Below are positions 25,381 through 35,044 of a stretch of DNA of 64,000 nucleotides, piece after piece; the first letter of the stretch is position 1, and each line of letters starts with the position of its first letter. Origin of the DNA: Molanna angustata (Eukaryota > Arthropoda > Insecta > Trichoptera > Molannidae); NCBI GenBank assembly GCA_963576475.1, contig OY754974.1:7612974-7676973 (forward strand), written 5' to 3'. The position numbers and the translations under genes are program-made. Below the pieces are notes generated by a model. That model ran no database searches. It had not been told where the DNA came from and saw only the letters and a list, made by a program, of their open reading frames with translations.

Positions 25381-26044
25381 AAAAAAAAGGCTCAAATTAC
25401 ATCTGGAACTACGTTTGGAACAATAAAAACACGAAACAAAATAAAAACAGATAATATGGATGTAGCAAAGTTCCTCTGAATACCGTTACGCGTATTCAGA
25501 GGAACTGTGGGAAAAAGAATAATACCTAAGTATTTGAATAACCTGTTGTTTAGAAATATTACTTTGGAAATAATGCAAATATGAAAATGGAGATGTTTCC
25601 GTTGTGTGGAAGTTTTAATCACTTCAACAAATTATTATGAAGCTCAACGAAGTTGTTTGAAGTGAGGTGTAGTAAGTATGTATATAAAGTTACTCGGCAT
25701 ACAGGAGTTGTGATCGCTGTGCGTTCTACTTCGGAATCATTCTCTTCTTACACTTACCCCCCACCCACGTTCTCCTCCATTGTGATACCATTTGTCGCTT
25801 CTATAATACGTGCACGCATTCAAGTATCACAAAATTTCATAACAACTTATGTACAATGTACAATGCACGCGGACTCGGTACTTATCGGTTGAATATTCAT
25901 AACAATTTTCATAACATGTGAGTTTGTAAACTTCTTCAAATCGTCGAGTAGGTTCTAACGTTGCGTAGGTAGGTACTCTTCAGAACGTTTCATCGGGGAT
26001 GATAAACCTTCTGGATATAAATCTAGTTTTTATTCAATAAATAC
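25381..26044. other. No recognisable gene
   Basis: Contains a short inverted pair around 25,470-25,510 (ttcctctgaata / tattcagaggaa). A 79-codon plus ORF at 25,653-25,892 lacks motifs. Confidence 0.35.
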
Positions 26045-26583
26045 ATGGCACCAAGAAAAGCATCACTGAACAGTATAACCGTAAAAACAAATTAATATCA
26101 GTGGGAACCCATCAGCTAGAAGCCGTTGAATCATTCACATACAAGGATCTCTTGTTACAGTGGATAACAACATCAGTTTGGAAATAAGGGCAAGACTTGC
26201 CGCGGCAAATATATGCTATTATGGACTGCTAAAGCATTAAGTCACGATCTCTCGTAAAACAAAAACCCTCATTTACAAAACTCTTCTTAGACCGGTCATG
26301 ACATATACATCAGAATGCTGGACATTGACCAAGAAGAAGGAAAATGCATTGTTGGTGTTCGAAAGGAAAATATTTCGCAAAATATTTGGCCTTGGAGGAT
26401 CCGGTTTAACCATGAGCTAGAAATAATGTATGGCGAACCAAACTTTGTCCAATAAATCAAAATTCAACCTTTACGTTGGCTCGGACATTTGTAGAATGGA
26501 GGATAGCTGGGTCCCAAGGAAAGTATTGGACACCTGTCCTGAAGCAGAGGGAGACCTAGGATGGACGACATCGAGGGAGATAT
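26045..26583 (+). pseudogene. LINE RT fragment, left half, split by the LTR element
   Basis: Plus-strand pieces read YNRKNKLISVGTHQLEAVES, IRARLAAANICYYGLLKH, TLIYKTLLRPVMTYTSECW, NALLVFERKIFRKIFG and RPRMDDIEGDI, a typical LINE RT C-terminal half with stops and frameshifts. The last codons run into the LTR element at 26,584 and resume at 36,681. The two halves join in frame across one copy of the 4-bp ATAT duplication. Confidence 0.85.
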
Positions 26584-26959
26584 TGTGAAGGTCCTATTGT
26601 TGGCCCTTCTTTGCCGGCTGCTCAGGTTCGAGCTACGCTCTCACCGTCAGGGGATGTCTTCGTTGCAAGTTAAGGTAGTTGAATAATATATACATTAAGG
26701 TTTAGCAAAATATATTTCTCGGTCACTTGAATGGGTTGTCACGCCGTCAATACAATTTCAATACAATTTATACATAGATACAATTACATACATGACTACA
26801 ACGAAAGGTCAATACAATTTATTTTTGTTAGTAATCAATAATTTGAGATATATCGTAAATAAGTTAATTAATATTTTATACCGCGTGTGTCATCTTGAAC
26901 CTCTACAAAAAATAAACAAAAAGGGTGTGACGGTACCTGGAGCCTTGTAAGGGTTTGTC

Positions 26960-27420
26960 GGTGTCGCATCGAACCGACTCCTCGAGAAGCACTAAATACT
27001 TCTCCAAGAGATGGGACAGTTCACCACCGGAAATGAATTCAGTGACTATGTACAGCTTCCCTCCAGTCTGCCATTTCGGAAAACAGCTCACAATGAAGGA
27101 TGGCGACCGCAGACCTCTTGTATATGCACCTCGTCCCTTACTTGCTTTAAACAATTCTCGGATACTATCTGAGCTCGAGCAGAATCCTCAGAGCAAGCAA
27201 TTTCTTAGATTCAACATGACGTACTTTGTGTACTTTGCGAAATGCATCCTTGGAGATAGCATCCAAATGTTTCAATTGCTTGCTGTGCGTGTCACAGTCG
27301 ATCTTAAACTCGGGCAAGAAGAAGCTTTCGATATTAGCTACAGGCCAAGCAGTTCGATTGGCTCGGAGGGGAGCCATCAAAGTAGAATCATTCCAGGATA
27401 TTCTAAATCGTCCATTATTA
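26960..27420 (-). pseudogene. Captured AGC kinase fragment (S6KL-like) in the left LTR
   Basis: The minus-strand frame 27,380-27,165 reads RTAWPVANIESFFLPEF, then AISKDAFRKVHKVRHVES (degenerate glycine loop) and LALRIL (VAIK-lysine region, with Arg where Lys is expected). After an apparent one-base loss the protein continues in another frame as QVRDEVHIQEVCG. After a second loss it continues as FIVSCFPKWQT, KLYIVTEFISGGELSHLLEK and EESVR. This is the N-lobe and hinge of an AGC-family kinase. The upstream WPV..IESFFLPEF segment points to insect S6KL rather than S6K or RSK; that naming is from memory of the family. No introns are visible, suggesting capture from mRNA. The homology stops before the catalytic loop, so no active kinase can result. 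Confidence 0.8.
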
Positions 27421-27930
27421 TAACGCTTTTACAAATTAATCACAGTCAATATTAATATCAATTACACGAAACTTTAAAAAGATGCTTTAAAGCAAAAATT
27501 AAAAAATATTTAAACTTTATTCTGATAAAAATTAACACCGATCAACATTAGCTGTCTATGGTTATTTTACTTTTCACTCTCAACACTTGATTATTAATCA
27601 CTGGAGTTATCATTCTAACAAGTGTAGTGTGAACACGTATCTTTTTGATCCATAATAAATTTATATTTTGTGCTAGCTTACAGTTCTTTCAACCACTGTT
27701 TAATTGTGAAAGATAATTAAGTTACTAATACCTCCACATTTTGAATAAAAAGTTGTCAACGATCTGAAGTTACTTTATTTTCAATTAATCCGTTACTTTA
27801 TTTTCAATTAATTATTCTATCGCACCACATTCGATATTATTTTTCTCCGATCAAAATACTTTCAAAGTCCAAAACCCAAAAAAAAGCCGGCGGGAATCCA
27901 GACATCAACTCGGCGTCACTTGCGCGCGCC

Positions 27931-28155
27931 GATCGATCGGAACGGCGGGAGAGTAGACGAAAATCGCCGCGCGCGCACCTCTAATTCTCATATCTGCCGA
28001 TGGGGCGAAACTGTCGGTGCGCGCGCAGGTCGGAACGGCCTTCGATGGAAGAGAAGACGAAAATCGCCGCGCGCGCACCTCTAATTCTCATATCTGCCGA
28101 TGGCGATACGGTCGTCTGAGGCGCGCGCAGCTCGAACGGCCTTCGACGGGAATAT
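27931..28155. repeat. 100-bp tandem duplication in the left LTR
   Basis: Units at 27,956-28,055 and 28,056-28,155 share gacgaaaatcgccgcgcgcg and ctcatatctgccgatgg; a partial third lies just upstream. The segment is far more GC-rich than its surroundings and falls near the U3 start in element sense, where transcription control would be expected. Confidence 0.85.
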
Positions 28156-28219
28156 AGATCTGTACCGAATCCAATGCCGTGTGATTTGAGTGTCGTAAGG
28201 AGTATTTATACTCCTTACA

Positions 28220-30706
28220 CACCATCTTATCTTGGGAAAAAAAAAGAAAAAAAAAGTGTTAACGTCGGTTAGCGTCTAGCAATTCGGACGATGAGGTAGT
28301 CAATCGTAATAACATCCAGGGATCGCGGTCGCTGCTCACTACTAAAATTCCCCCAAGGCTCTCTCTTTCGGTTCTTAGTAGTTGATGACACACGATGACA
28401 GGACGATGGACAAGATTTACCATAAAAATTATCAGCATGTTTGATCAACCCTTCTCATCGTCAAGGAAACATATTAACAGAAAAAATGATGCCCAAACTA
28501 CAAGTTTAAATGAACGAGGTCGCTATTGCAAACGATATGCTACAATCGGAGTTGCCTATATCAAGCAACGTCGTTCATCCAACAATGATCATACAATAAT
28601 ACAAGTACAACACATTATATACATGACAAAAAATATTAAAAATCAACAAAATTCAATATAAAACTAATTTACACAATGGTTCACTGAAGCTATGTTTCTT
28701 GATGTTGGGTGGGAAAAACCCTTTAACAAATGGCAGTGCTTTTTCCCCACTTCACTGACACTGATTAGAAAAACCAGTGGTTTAAATTTCTTGCTGTCGG
28801 AATATTTAACTTTACACGGAGGGAATACATATTTTTTGGTTCAAGTATGACACTTACAAACTACGTACGAAACTATCAACTTATATACTAGCAACATAAT
28901 ATATACTTAATAATTAATTCTTATATTCCAATTAACATTGGTTGCGGTGTGACAATCCATTCTGCAGTAACAAATTTATACAAATAATGACAAAATATAA
29001 AGCACCATCAACGGTACGGGCTTAATTTAAATGAACGGTTTAGGGATCATCAAATAGTCGTACGATAAGATAGTATAAAATAAAACAGTGATAAAATAGA
29101 CGCGGTGATTCAAGCAACCGTGGAAACGAGTATAAAAATGTTTAACGTAACTTAGAATAACATAATAGGAATGTAAGGAGGACTTAAAAGTGCAAAGTTG
29201 ACACATCCTTCAAACAATATTAGACGGGAACACGTGTGCAGACAACTGGAACTCATTAACTCAAAGGTGGAATACAGTTGACAAACACACAGTATATACT
29301 TTGCCCAAATAGGCAGACGGAATCCACTTGGATGCCCATTCTCAATATCTCACTTAGACCGCAGATGAGTGATTATACAAGCAGAATCGGCAATCACCCA
29401 ACAAACGGTGTAGTCAATGAGCTTCCTAGAGGTTTCCAGTAAGTAGAACCACTTACACCTCAAAGTGCGGACTTAACCACACCATGAAACAATTTCTCCT
29501 CCGGAGGAAGTTAGTCACTTTTCCGTCCTCAGAGATAATTTTCCACAATCCATGATCTCGTCAGATCATACTCGCCCAGCCATCGGCTAGACTGCAACTC
29601 CTACTTCAGATCTCTGGTGATCAGCCAAGATCTCATCATTCTTCCACAATGCTTTCTCAAGGGTGACAACAACAATTATTGCCACTGACAATATGACATG
29701 ATCACTGCTCAGTCAAGGGTACTCTGAATAATCATAAGAAGAAGAACATCAACTACAGTCACAGAGTGTCTAGACTCGTCACAAACACACTCAACTCACA
29801 TTCGTCAGAAACAAGGCTCATCTTTCGCTCAACATCTGTCATACCATGAAACATACATCATTCGTCACGGAAAGATACATTTATACACGAATAACGAGTC
29901 CAAACAAGTAAGGAAATCAAGAAGTACTGGGGGGGATGGGATAACCGAGTCGACAACGGTGATACACACCGGCCCGTATTTGTCGACCATGAAACACAAT
30001 AATTTAGTAAATAGGCGCCACTTGTTTTAATTTAGGGGAAAACAAGAACCCGAGAATTTCATCCTATACCTTCGGTCGTATAAGGAAATATTAGACGAGG
30101 AGAGTGAGAGCACCATCAAAATGAACAGTTATCGGATATTGGCCGAATATACATATACAAAACAAAATTAGAATAATAGATACACGTCCATCTGGTAAGG
30201 ATTTCGACATCAACAGTAAGACGGTAAAAAAAATATTACAAGTACATGGTTCACAATTGCTTGAATCAGACGTAGACAAAATCTTAAAACTAACGTAACT
30301 TAAGCCTAAGAACGTGATGACCTATGTAAGGCAACATGGAAGGTGGACAGACAGAATAAGGGACAGTTTTATTCAACCTTGCGACCAACACATTCAAGTA
30401 TGACTAGCGAATATGTGTCCAAGGGATGGGAAAGATGAGAGGTAAGATATTAAGGTGAATCACATGAGAGAGTGGGATAAGAGGTTGTTCGGAGGTTTTT
30501 ACTCCGCTCGCAACACAATAACAAGAGAGACCTATTCTACTAAACCCGGCCTATTGGGTGCCGAAAATGTAGATTGATCCGGGGCCTTTTACGCCGCATT
30601 CAAAACTACAAAATGGCAGAGGTATTCTTTAGGCCCCAATCTGCAGGCGGTTTTCAGAGGTAGACTTTTGAAGAATTCGATGATGTTCAAAACATGTAGT
30701 TCCTGT
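28220..30706 (-). other. Internal 3' region of the LTR element, no env found
   Basis: About 2.5 kb between the pol stop and the 3' LTR. The longest minus-strand frame is 62 codons (30,091-30,279) with a hydrophobic stretch but no envelope features. The sequence next to the LTR, in element sense, reads aagataagatgg, a purine-rich but imperfect polypurine-tract candidate. Either an unusually long 3' UTR or a fully decayed third gene; gag and pol being intact makes the UTR reading more likely. Confidence 0.6.
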
Positions 30707-33700
30707 CTAATCGACTTTGACTATGTCTTTAATGTGATACCGACCGCAAGGTTTACCTTGCATGTTACCCAGTAAGTAGATCTTGTCGGACACACACTGA
30801 AGTACCACATTCTTGACAAACTTAGGGGCAAGTTTGGAAGTAAAGCCCTTGGCTCCATCGGACAGAATGAAATTCCTTCTCCAGACTGTTTGACCCACGG
30901 ATAGCACACAATTCTTCCTCCTTAAGTTGTAACGACTAGCATTCTTTTGGAATGCTGTTAATAGGTGAGAAGTTACTCGGTCGTATAATGTTTCAAGGTT
31001 CTCAAGTGATTTGATATAACTCGGGGAGTTGTGGTGAGGGTCATGTGGGTCGTTCTCTACATCATGCATTGAAGCATGCGGGTGGGGGTGGAATCCATGC
31101 ATTAGGTAAAAGGGTGAGTGGTCTGTGGTTGCGTTAACGGTGTTATTTAATACGGAGCAAATTTTGGGAAGGTGGCCACACCAGCCTCTCTGGTCATCTT
31201 GCACAGAGATAGACAGGGCAGTGACGATAGATGCGTTGTACCTTTCAACGACATTATTTTGGGGATGGTACAGGGCGTTGTAGAACAGATCTTTTATACC
31301 GTAGTTTTCGAGGAACGTTTTGAATTCCTTGCTGACAAACTGTTTTCCGTTGTCCAGGATCATTGTTCGCGGAATAGAATAAGGTAGGAAAATGTTTTCT
31401 TCGATCAGTCTAATAATTGTTTTAGAATTGGCGTGGCGCAAGGGGAAAGCCCAGACAAATTTTGAAAACACGTCCACGACGGAGAGAATGTACATGTTTC
31501 GACGTTTGGAGAGTGGCAATGGACCAATTAGGTCGGCTGAGAGAGATTGCATCGGCCGATTAACTTTTTTGGGGACGGTCATGAGTCCTAAGGGTGGTTG
31601 GCGGTTCGGTTTATACGCCTTGCAAATGTCACAGTGTGAAAGAAATTGACGGATGGATTGAGACATGCCTCGCCAGTAATAAGTTCTGGAGAGGAATTCA
31701 AAGCTCTTATGGGCTCCAACATGGCACAGGAATTCATGAGTCGTCTGGATTAAGGGGTTGACATGGTCAGAAGGAACTACTACTTTCCAGCAGCGGTCGT
31801 TACCAGTAAGAGGGTCGTGCTTTGAATTTGAATAACGGTACAAGTGATTATCCTTGTACATAAATCCAGGAACTGACGCCGGATCAGTCATTGTACTCTT
31901 CTTTATTTTACTATACCAAGGGTCTGTAGAACCATCAAAGGGTTCCACTAGACTGAGATTGTCCAATTCAATTCGACTGAGCCCATCGGCCAAGTTATTC
32001 TCTTTGCCCTTCTTGTAGACAATTTGAAAATCGTACTGGGACAGGCGGCAGCTCCACCGCATCAATCGGCCTGATGGAGATTCCATGCTTGTCAGGTACT
32101 TCAGGGATCCGTGGTCAGAGTATACGGTGAACGAAGTTCCGTCCAGGTATGGTCTGAAGTGTTCGACAGAATTTAATATGGCCAATAATTCACGTTCTGT
32201 CACCGAGTAAGATCGTTCCTGGGGTGATAATTTCCGAGAAAAATAGGCGATTACATGTTCGGACCCATCAGGCATATTTTGGGAGAGATAGCTGCCGACG
32301 CTTATGGCACTGGCATCACAAGTTAACGAAAAGGGAACAGTGTAGTCGGGTGTTTTTAAAACCGGAGCGGTGGTCATGGCTTTCTTTAGAGCACAAAAGG
32401 ACTGCTCTGCCTCAGGCGTCCAAGAAGATTCTTTGGATTTAATTTTCGAGCTAGTGAGTGCGCACAAAGGAGCGGCTATACGGGAAAAGTTGTTTATGAA
32501 CCTGCGGTAATAAGAACACATTCCTAGGAATCCACGGACCTGTTTCGGGTTTTTAGGTCTGGGGTAGGATAACATGACTCTTACTTTTTCTGGGTCGGTG
32601 CGGATTCCTTCTGAATCGATAATGTGTCCGAGGTATTTCAGGGAGGCCTTGCAAAATTCCGATTTTGCAAGTTTAATGGTGAGGTTTGCTCCACGAAGAC
32701 GGTCAAGAACAATGTTAAGGGTCTGGAGGTGGGATTCGAAATCTGAACTACAGATCAGGATATCATCGAGGTAACAATATACCTGATCTTGGACGTCACA
32801 AAAGAGTTCATCCACCAATCGTTGCATCGCCATACCACTGTTTTTAGCTCCCATGGGGCAAACTGTATATTGGAAGAGGCCTCGTCCAGGAACAAAAAAG
32901 GCGGTCTTAGGTCTGCTCTCTGGCGATACGGGCAACTGCCAATACCCATGGCTCAGGTCCAGCGCAGTGAGAAACTTGATGTCTTTTAGATCGTCAAAAA
33001 TTCGTAGAATATTGGGGATACGATATGAGTCTGCCGTAGTTACTTCGTTCAGTCGGCGAGGGTCCAATACGAAACGTGCCGTACCGTCTGACTTAGGAAC
33101 GAGAAAACAGTTGTTCAGCCAAGGACTGCGGCTAGGCTCGACTACACCGAGTTCTATCATTTTATCGAGTTCCGAAATGATCTGCTGACGGCGAGCGTGG
33201 GATACAGGATACGTACGTTGTTTAATGGGTGGGTGGTCGTTCGTATCAATCACATGGGACACCAGGGTGGTTCGTCCTAGTCCTTTCTTTTCAAAGGAAA
33301 TCTCTTCGAATCTACTGCGAATGTTTTCTATTCCACCCTTCTGCGTAGCAGAGAGGTGGTCGTACGATACAAGGCACTTGGGGGGGGTCTGGAGGACCGA
33401 TATGACGACATTTTCTTTATTTATATTAATATTTACGTCCGCATCGGGGAAAAGTCGGGGGGCCAAGCCTGAGTCACGCAGGAATTGAGCACCCAATATT
33501 ATCGAGTCCTCCAAGGATGGTACTGTACGAAAAGGTACCGTCAAGGTTCGGTTCTCGAAGGAGAGTGGAAGAGTAATAGTCCCGGTGATTGTATGGGGGG
33601 TCGCATCAGCTGTATAAACCACTCCTCCGGTGGGGCAGAAATCTAATTTAAAGTTCTCGAGGCTCGATGACAAGGAACCTCCCAACACGTTTGTGGCAGC

Positions 33701-33874
33701 TCCTGTGTCCAGTAAGGCTCGAAAATGGATGCCACGAATTCGGCAAGACAAAAACGGGCGGCTGTAGAGGTCGTTACGGATGGATAAGGCGTTCATGTTG
33801 TATATATTATGGAAGCATTGAACCGTTTTTAGCCAATCCTCCCACTCCTTACGGTGTTCGGGGGATTGGCTCAT
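30707..33874 (-). CDS. pol: Pol polyprotein (PR-RT-RNaseH-IN)
   Basis: 1,055 codons without a stop, counted from the ATG at 33,874. Aspartic protease LLDTGA at residues 54-59. Reverse transcriptase with TALDLSHGYWQ (Asp306) and YLDD at 368-371. RNase H with TCDAS (Asp520), Glu562 and YSDHG (Asp587), then LADGLSR. Integrase zinc finger H713-x4-H718...C748-x2-C751, and catalytic Asp781, Asp841 and Glu877 (D-D-35-E). All expected catalytic residues are present. The frame lies -1 to gag, and the ATG overlaps the gag stop as ATGA. Expression is probably by -1 frameshifting at 33,880-33,886; reinitiation at ATGA is an alternative. The C-terminus has no chromodomain that I recognise. Confidence 0.96.
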   Translation of the reverse strand: MSQSPEHRKEWEDWLKTVQCFHNIYNMNALSIRNDLYSRPFLSCRIRGIHFRALLDTGAATNVLGGSLSSSLENFKLDFCPTGGVVYTADATPHTITGTITLPLSFENRTLTVPFRTVPSLEDSIILGAQFLRDSGLAPRLFPDADVNININKENVVISVLQTPPKCLVSYDHLSATQKGGIENIRSRFEEISFEKKGLGRTTLVSHVIDTNDHPPIKQRTYPVSHARRQQIISELDKMIELGVVEPSRSPWLNNCFLVPKSDGTARFVLDPRRLNEVTTADSYRIPNILRIFDDLKDIKFLTALDLSHGYWQLPVSPESRPKTAFFVPGRGLFQYTVCPMGAKNSGMAMQRLVDELFCDVQDQVYCYLDDILICSSDFESHLQTLNIVLDRLRGANLTIKLAKSEFCKASLKYLGHIIDSEGIRTDPEKVRVMLSYPRPKNPKQVRGFLGMCSYYRRFINNFSRIAAPLCALTSSKIKSKESSWTPEAEQSFCALKKAMTTAPVLKTPDYTVPFSLTCDASAISVGSYLSQNMPDGSEHVIAYFSRKLSPQERSYSVTERELLAILNSVEHFRPYLDGTSFTVYSDHGSLKYLTSMESPSGRLMRWSCRLSQYDFQIVYKKGKENNLADGLSRIELDNLSLVEPFDGSTDPWYSKIKKSTMTDPASVPGFMYKDNHLYRYSNSKHDPLTGNDRCWKVVVPSDHVNPLIQTTHEFLCHVGAHKSFEFLSRTYYWRGMSQSIRQFLSHCDICKAYKPNRQPPLGLMTVPKKVNRPMQSLSADLIGPLPLSKRRNMYILSVVDVFSKFVWAFPLRHANSKTIIRLIEENIFLPYSIPRTMILDNGKQFVSKEFKTFLENYGIKDLFYNALYHPQNNVVERYNASIVTALSISVQDDQRGWCGHLPKICSVLNNTVNATTDHSPFYLMHGFHPHPHASMHDVENDPHDPHHNSPSYIKSLENLETLYDRVTSHLLTAFQKNASRYNLRRKNCVLSVGQTVWRRNFILSDGAKGFTSKLAPKFVKNVVLQCVSDKIYLLGNMQGKPCGRYHIKDIVKVD

Positions 33875-33886
33875 TGGGCGTTTTTT
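33833..33886 (-). promoter_or_regulatory. -1 ribosomal frameshift signal between gag and pol
   Basis: In element sense, the heptamer A AAA AAC sits in the zero frame of gag (33,886-33,880), three codons before the gag stop. Ten bases later a stem can form between 33,869-33,863 (CCAATCC) and 33,839-33,833 (GGATTGG), extended by three G:C pairs past a one-base bulge. Slipping back one base enters the pol frame directly. Heptamer, register, spacer and stem all fit the known class of -1 signals; function is inferred. Confidence 0.85.
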
Positions 33887-34926
33887 GTCGTGCGAGAGGT
33901 TTTGGGTGGGGGACGAGAAAATTTCGAGGTGTAAGGAGGGTTCCTCTGGGCGTTTTGTCCTTCAGGACGAGGGGTGAAGCGAGGGTTGTCCCTTATAGGT
34001 CGGCGAGGGCACTCCCTGGCAAAGTGTCCCTCCTGTTGGCAGGAGAAGCAACGTTTGTCAGGGGGAAAGGCGACTGAGGTGACGGTAGGTCCGCGAGCAA
34101 GTGGTTGAGGGCAGACTGGCTTCCTTAGTTGGTCGAAGGAGGCGACCAGCCTTTCAATGGCCATTACAGATGTTGGATCAGCCGCAGCCAGCAGGGAATG
34201 GTAATCTGGAAGTAATCCCCTCTTCGCCACACTGATAATATCTGCCTCTGGGAGTGGAACGTCCAGCCCCGCGTTCAACTCCTGGACGCGAGATATAAAA
34301 TCTATGGCCGGTTCTTGGGGCTTCTGCGCAGAACTCCAAATCGCCAATCTCCTCTCCTCCATGAAGTTTGGTGCTTCAAAGCGGGAAAGAATGGACTTTT
34401 TTAATTCCAGCCACGAGACGTCCTCGGAAAATTTCAACCGATAGAACGCCAGAGCTCTACCTTGAAGAAACTCTGGGAGGGCGAACGTTAGCTCTTCCAC
34501 TCTTACTCGTCTGGAGCGGGCCACCTCCTCTAACCTTTTAAGGAATTCTCTGGCGTCGCCGGAACCGTCAAACGTTGGTACCGGCCAGGTGCTATAGTTC
34601 GTGTTGATGTGCGGGAGGGATCGGCTCCTCCGACGTAGTAAGGAACTTGTAGGTGGTGTTGGGGGTAATTGTGGAGATAAAAGCGAGCCATCAGTCTGTA
34701 TTGCTTGCATCACTAGGGTGAGGTCCCTAGAGGCCTGAGCTCTGACCACGGGCGCGACTTCAGGAAGTTCAGGGACCAGGTTTTTATTGTAGTCGTTGGC
34801 CTGCCTCCGAAGCGTTGATAGAGCGCGCTTGGGAACTACGCCGCGCGCTGTCAATGCATGCTTTAGCGTAGCGGCACTTGACGAGTTGACATTGGGGATA
34901 ACCGAACACGCTAAAGATGCACTCAT
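33871..34926 (-). CDS. gag: Gag polyprotein
   Basis: 351 codons from the ATG at 34,926, chosen because the upstream extension begins with a non-ATG codon and this ATG has A at -3. The central part (FDGSGDAREFLKRLEEVARS ... ALAFYRL ... SWLELKKSILSRFE) resembles the retrotransposon Gag capsid domain. One CCHC zinc knuckle, C-F-S-C-x4-H-x4-C, lies at about residues 293-306 and would bind the genomic RNA. The C-terminus is rich in Pro, Arg and Lys. The gag stop overlaps the pol ATG. The ORF is intact. Confidence 0.93.
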   Translation of the reverse strand: MSASLACSVIPNVNSSSAATLKHALTARGVVPKRALSTLRRQANDYNKNLVPELPEVAPVVRAQASRDLTLVMQAIQTDGSLLSPQLPPTPPTSSLLRRRSRSLPHINTNYSTWPVPTFDGSGDAREFLKRLEEVARSRRVRVEELTFALPEFLQGRALAFYRLKFSEDVSWLELKKSILSRFEAPNFMEERRLAIWSSAQKPQEPAIDFISRVQELNAGLDVPLPEADIISVAKRGLLPDYHSLLAAADPTSVMAIERLVASFDQLRKPVCPQPLARGPTVTSVAFPPDKRCFSCQQEGHFARECPRRPIRDNPRFTPRPEGQNAQRNPPYTSKFSRPPPKTSRTTKNAQ

Positions 34927-35021
34927 TTTTAGAGTTGACAATTATTTTTGTACTAAATTCAACCAAAAAGTACGAGAAAAAATAGAAAATCTACCAGTAA
35001 CTTGCAACGAGGCAGTTAAAA

Positions 35022-35042
35022 CGAGCCCCACGTTGGGCGCCA
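35022..35042 (-). promoter_or_regulatory. Primer-binding site, tRNA-Lys
   Basis: In element sense, two bases after the 5' LTR, TGGCGCCCAACGTGGGGC begins the site. Its plus-strand complement gccccacgttgggcgcca equals the 3' end of animal tRNA-Lys(CUU) with CCA, and the match extends three bases into the T arm. This fixes both the LTR edge and the element's direction. Confidence 0.9.
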
Positions 35043-35044
35043 TG

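Larger units (their letters stand above)
26584..28219 (-). repeat. 3' LTR (left)
   Basis: Begins TGTGAAGG on the plus strand and ends CCTTACA. It matches 35,045-36,680 base for base at a constant offset of 8,461. It contains, in element sense, a GC-rich U3 start with a 100-bp duplication (27,956-28,155), a kinase fragment (26,960-27,420) and a possible AATAAA at 26,818-26,823. Its U3 terminus is a 24-bp palindrome (28,195-28,218). At 1.6 kb it is long for an insect gypsy LTR. Confidence 0.95.

Noticed and set aside
26955..27455. 166-codon plus-strand frame in the LTR (also at 35,416-35,916)
   Set aside because: It is the antisense of the kinase fragment; the minus-strand reading matches kinase motifs, so the plus frame is a shadow.
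28230..28257. Poly-A-rich run as polypurine tract
   Set aside because: On the element's strand this run is pyrimidine; the better candidate is the aagataagatgg stretch adjacent to the LTR, and even that is imperfect.
33667..34077. 136-codon plus-strand frame over the gag/pol junction
   Set aside because: Antisense of intact gag and pol; basic composition follows from the other strand.
34927..34941. Five-residue N-terminal extension of gag
   Set aside because: It would start at TTG; the ATG at 34,926 has a better context.
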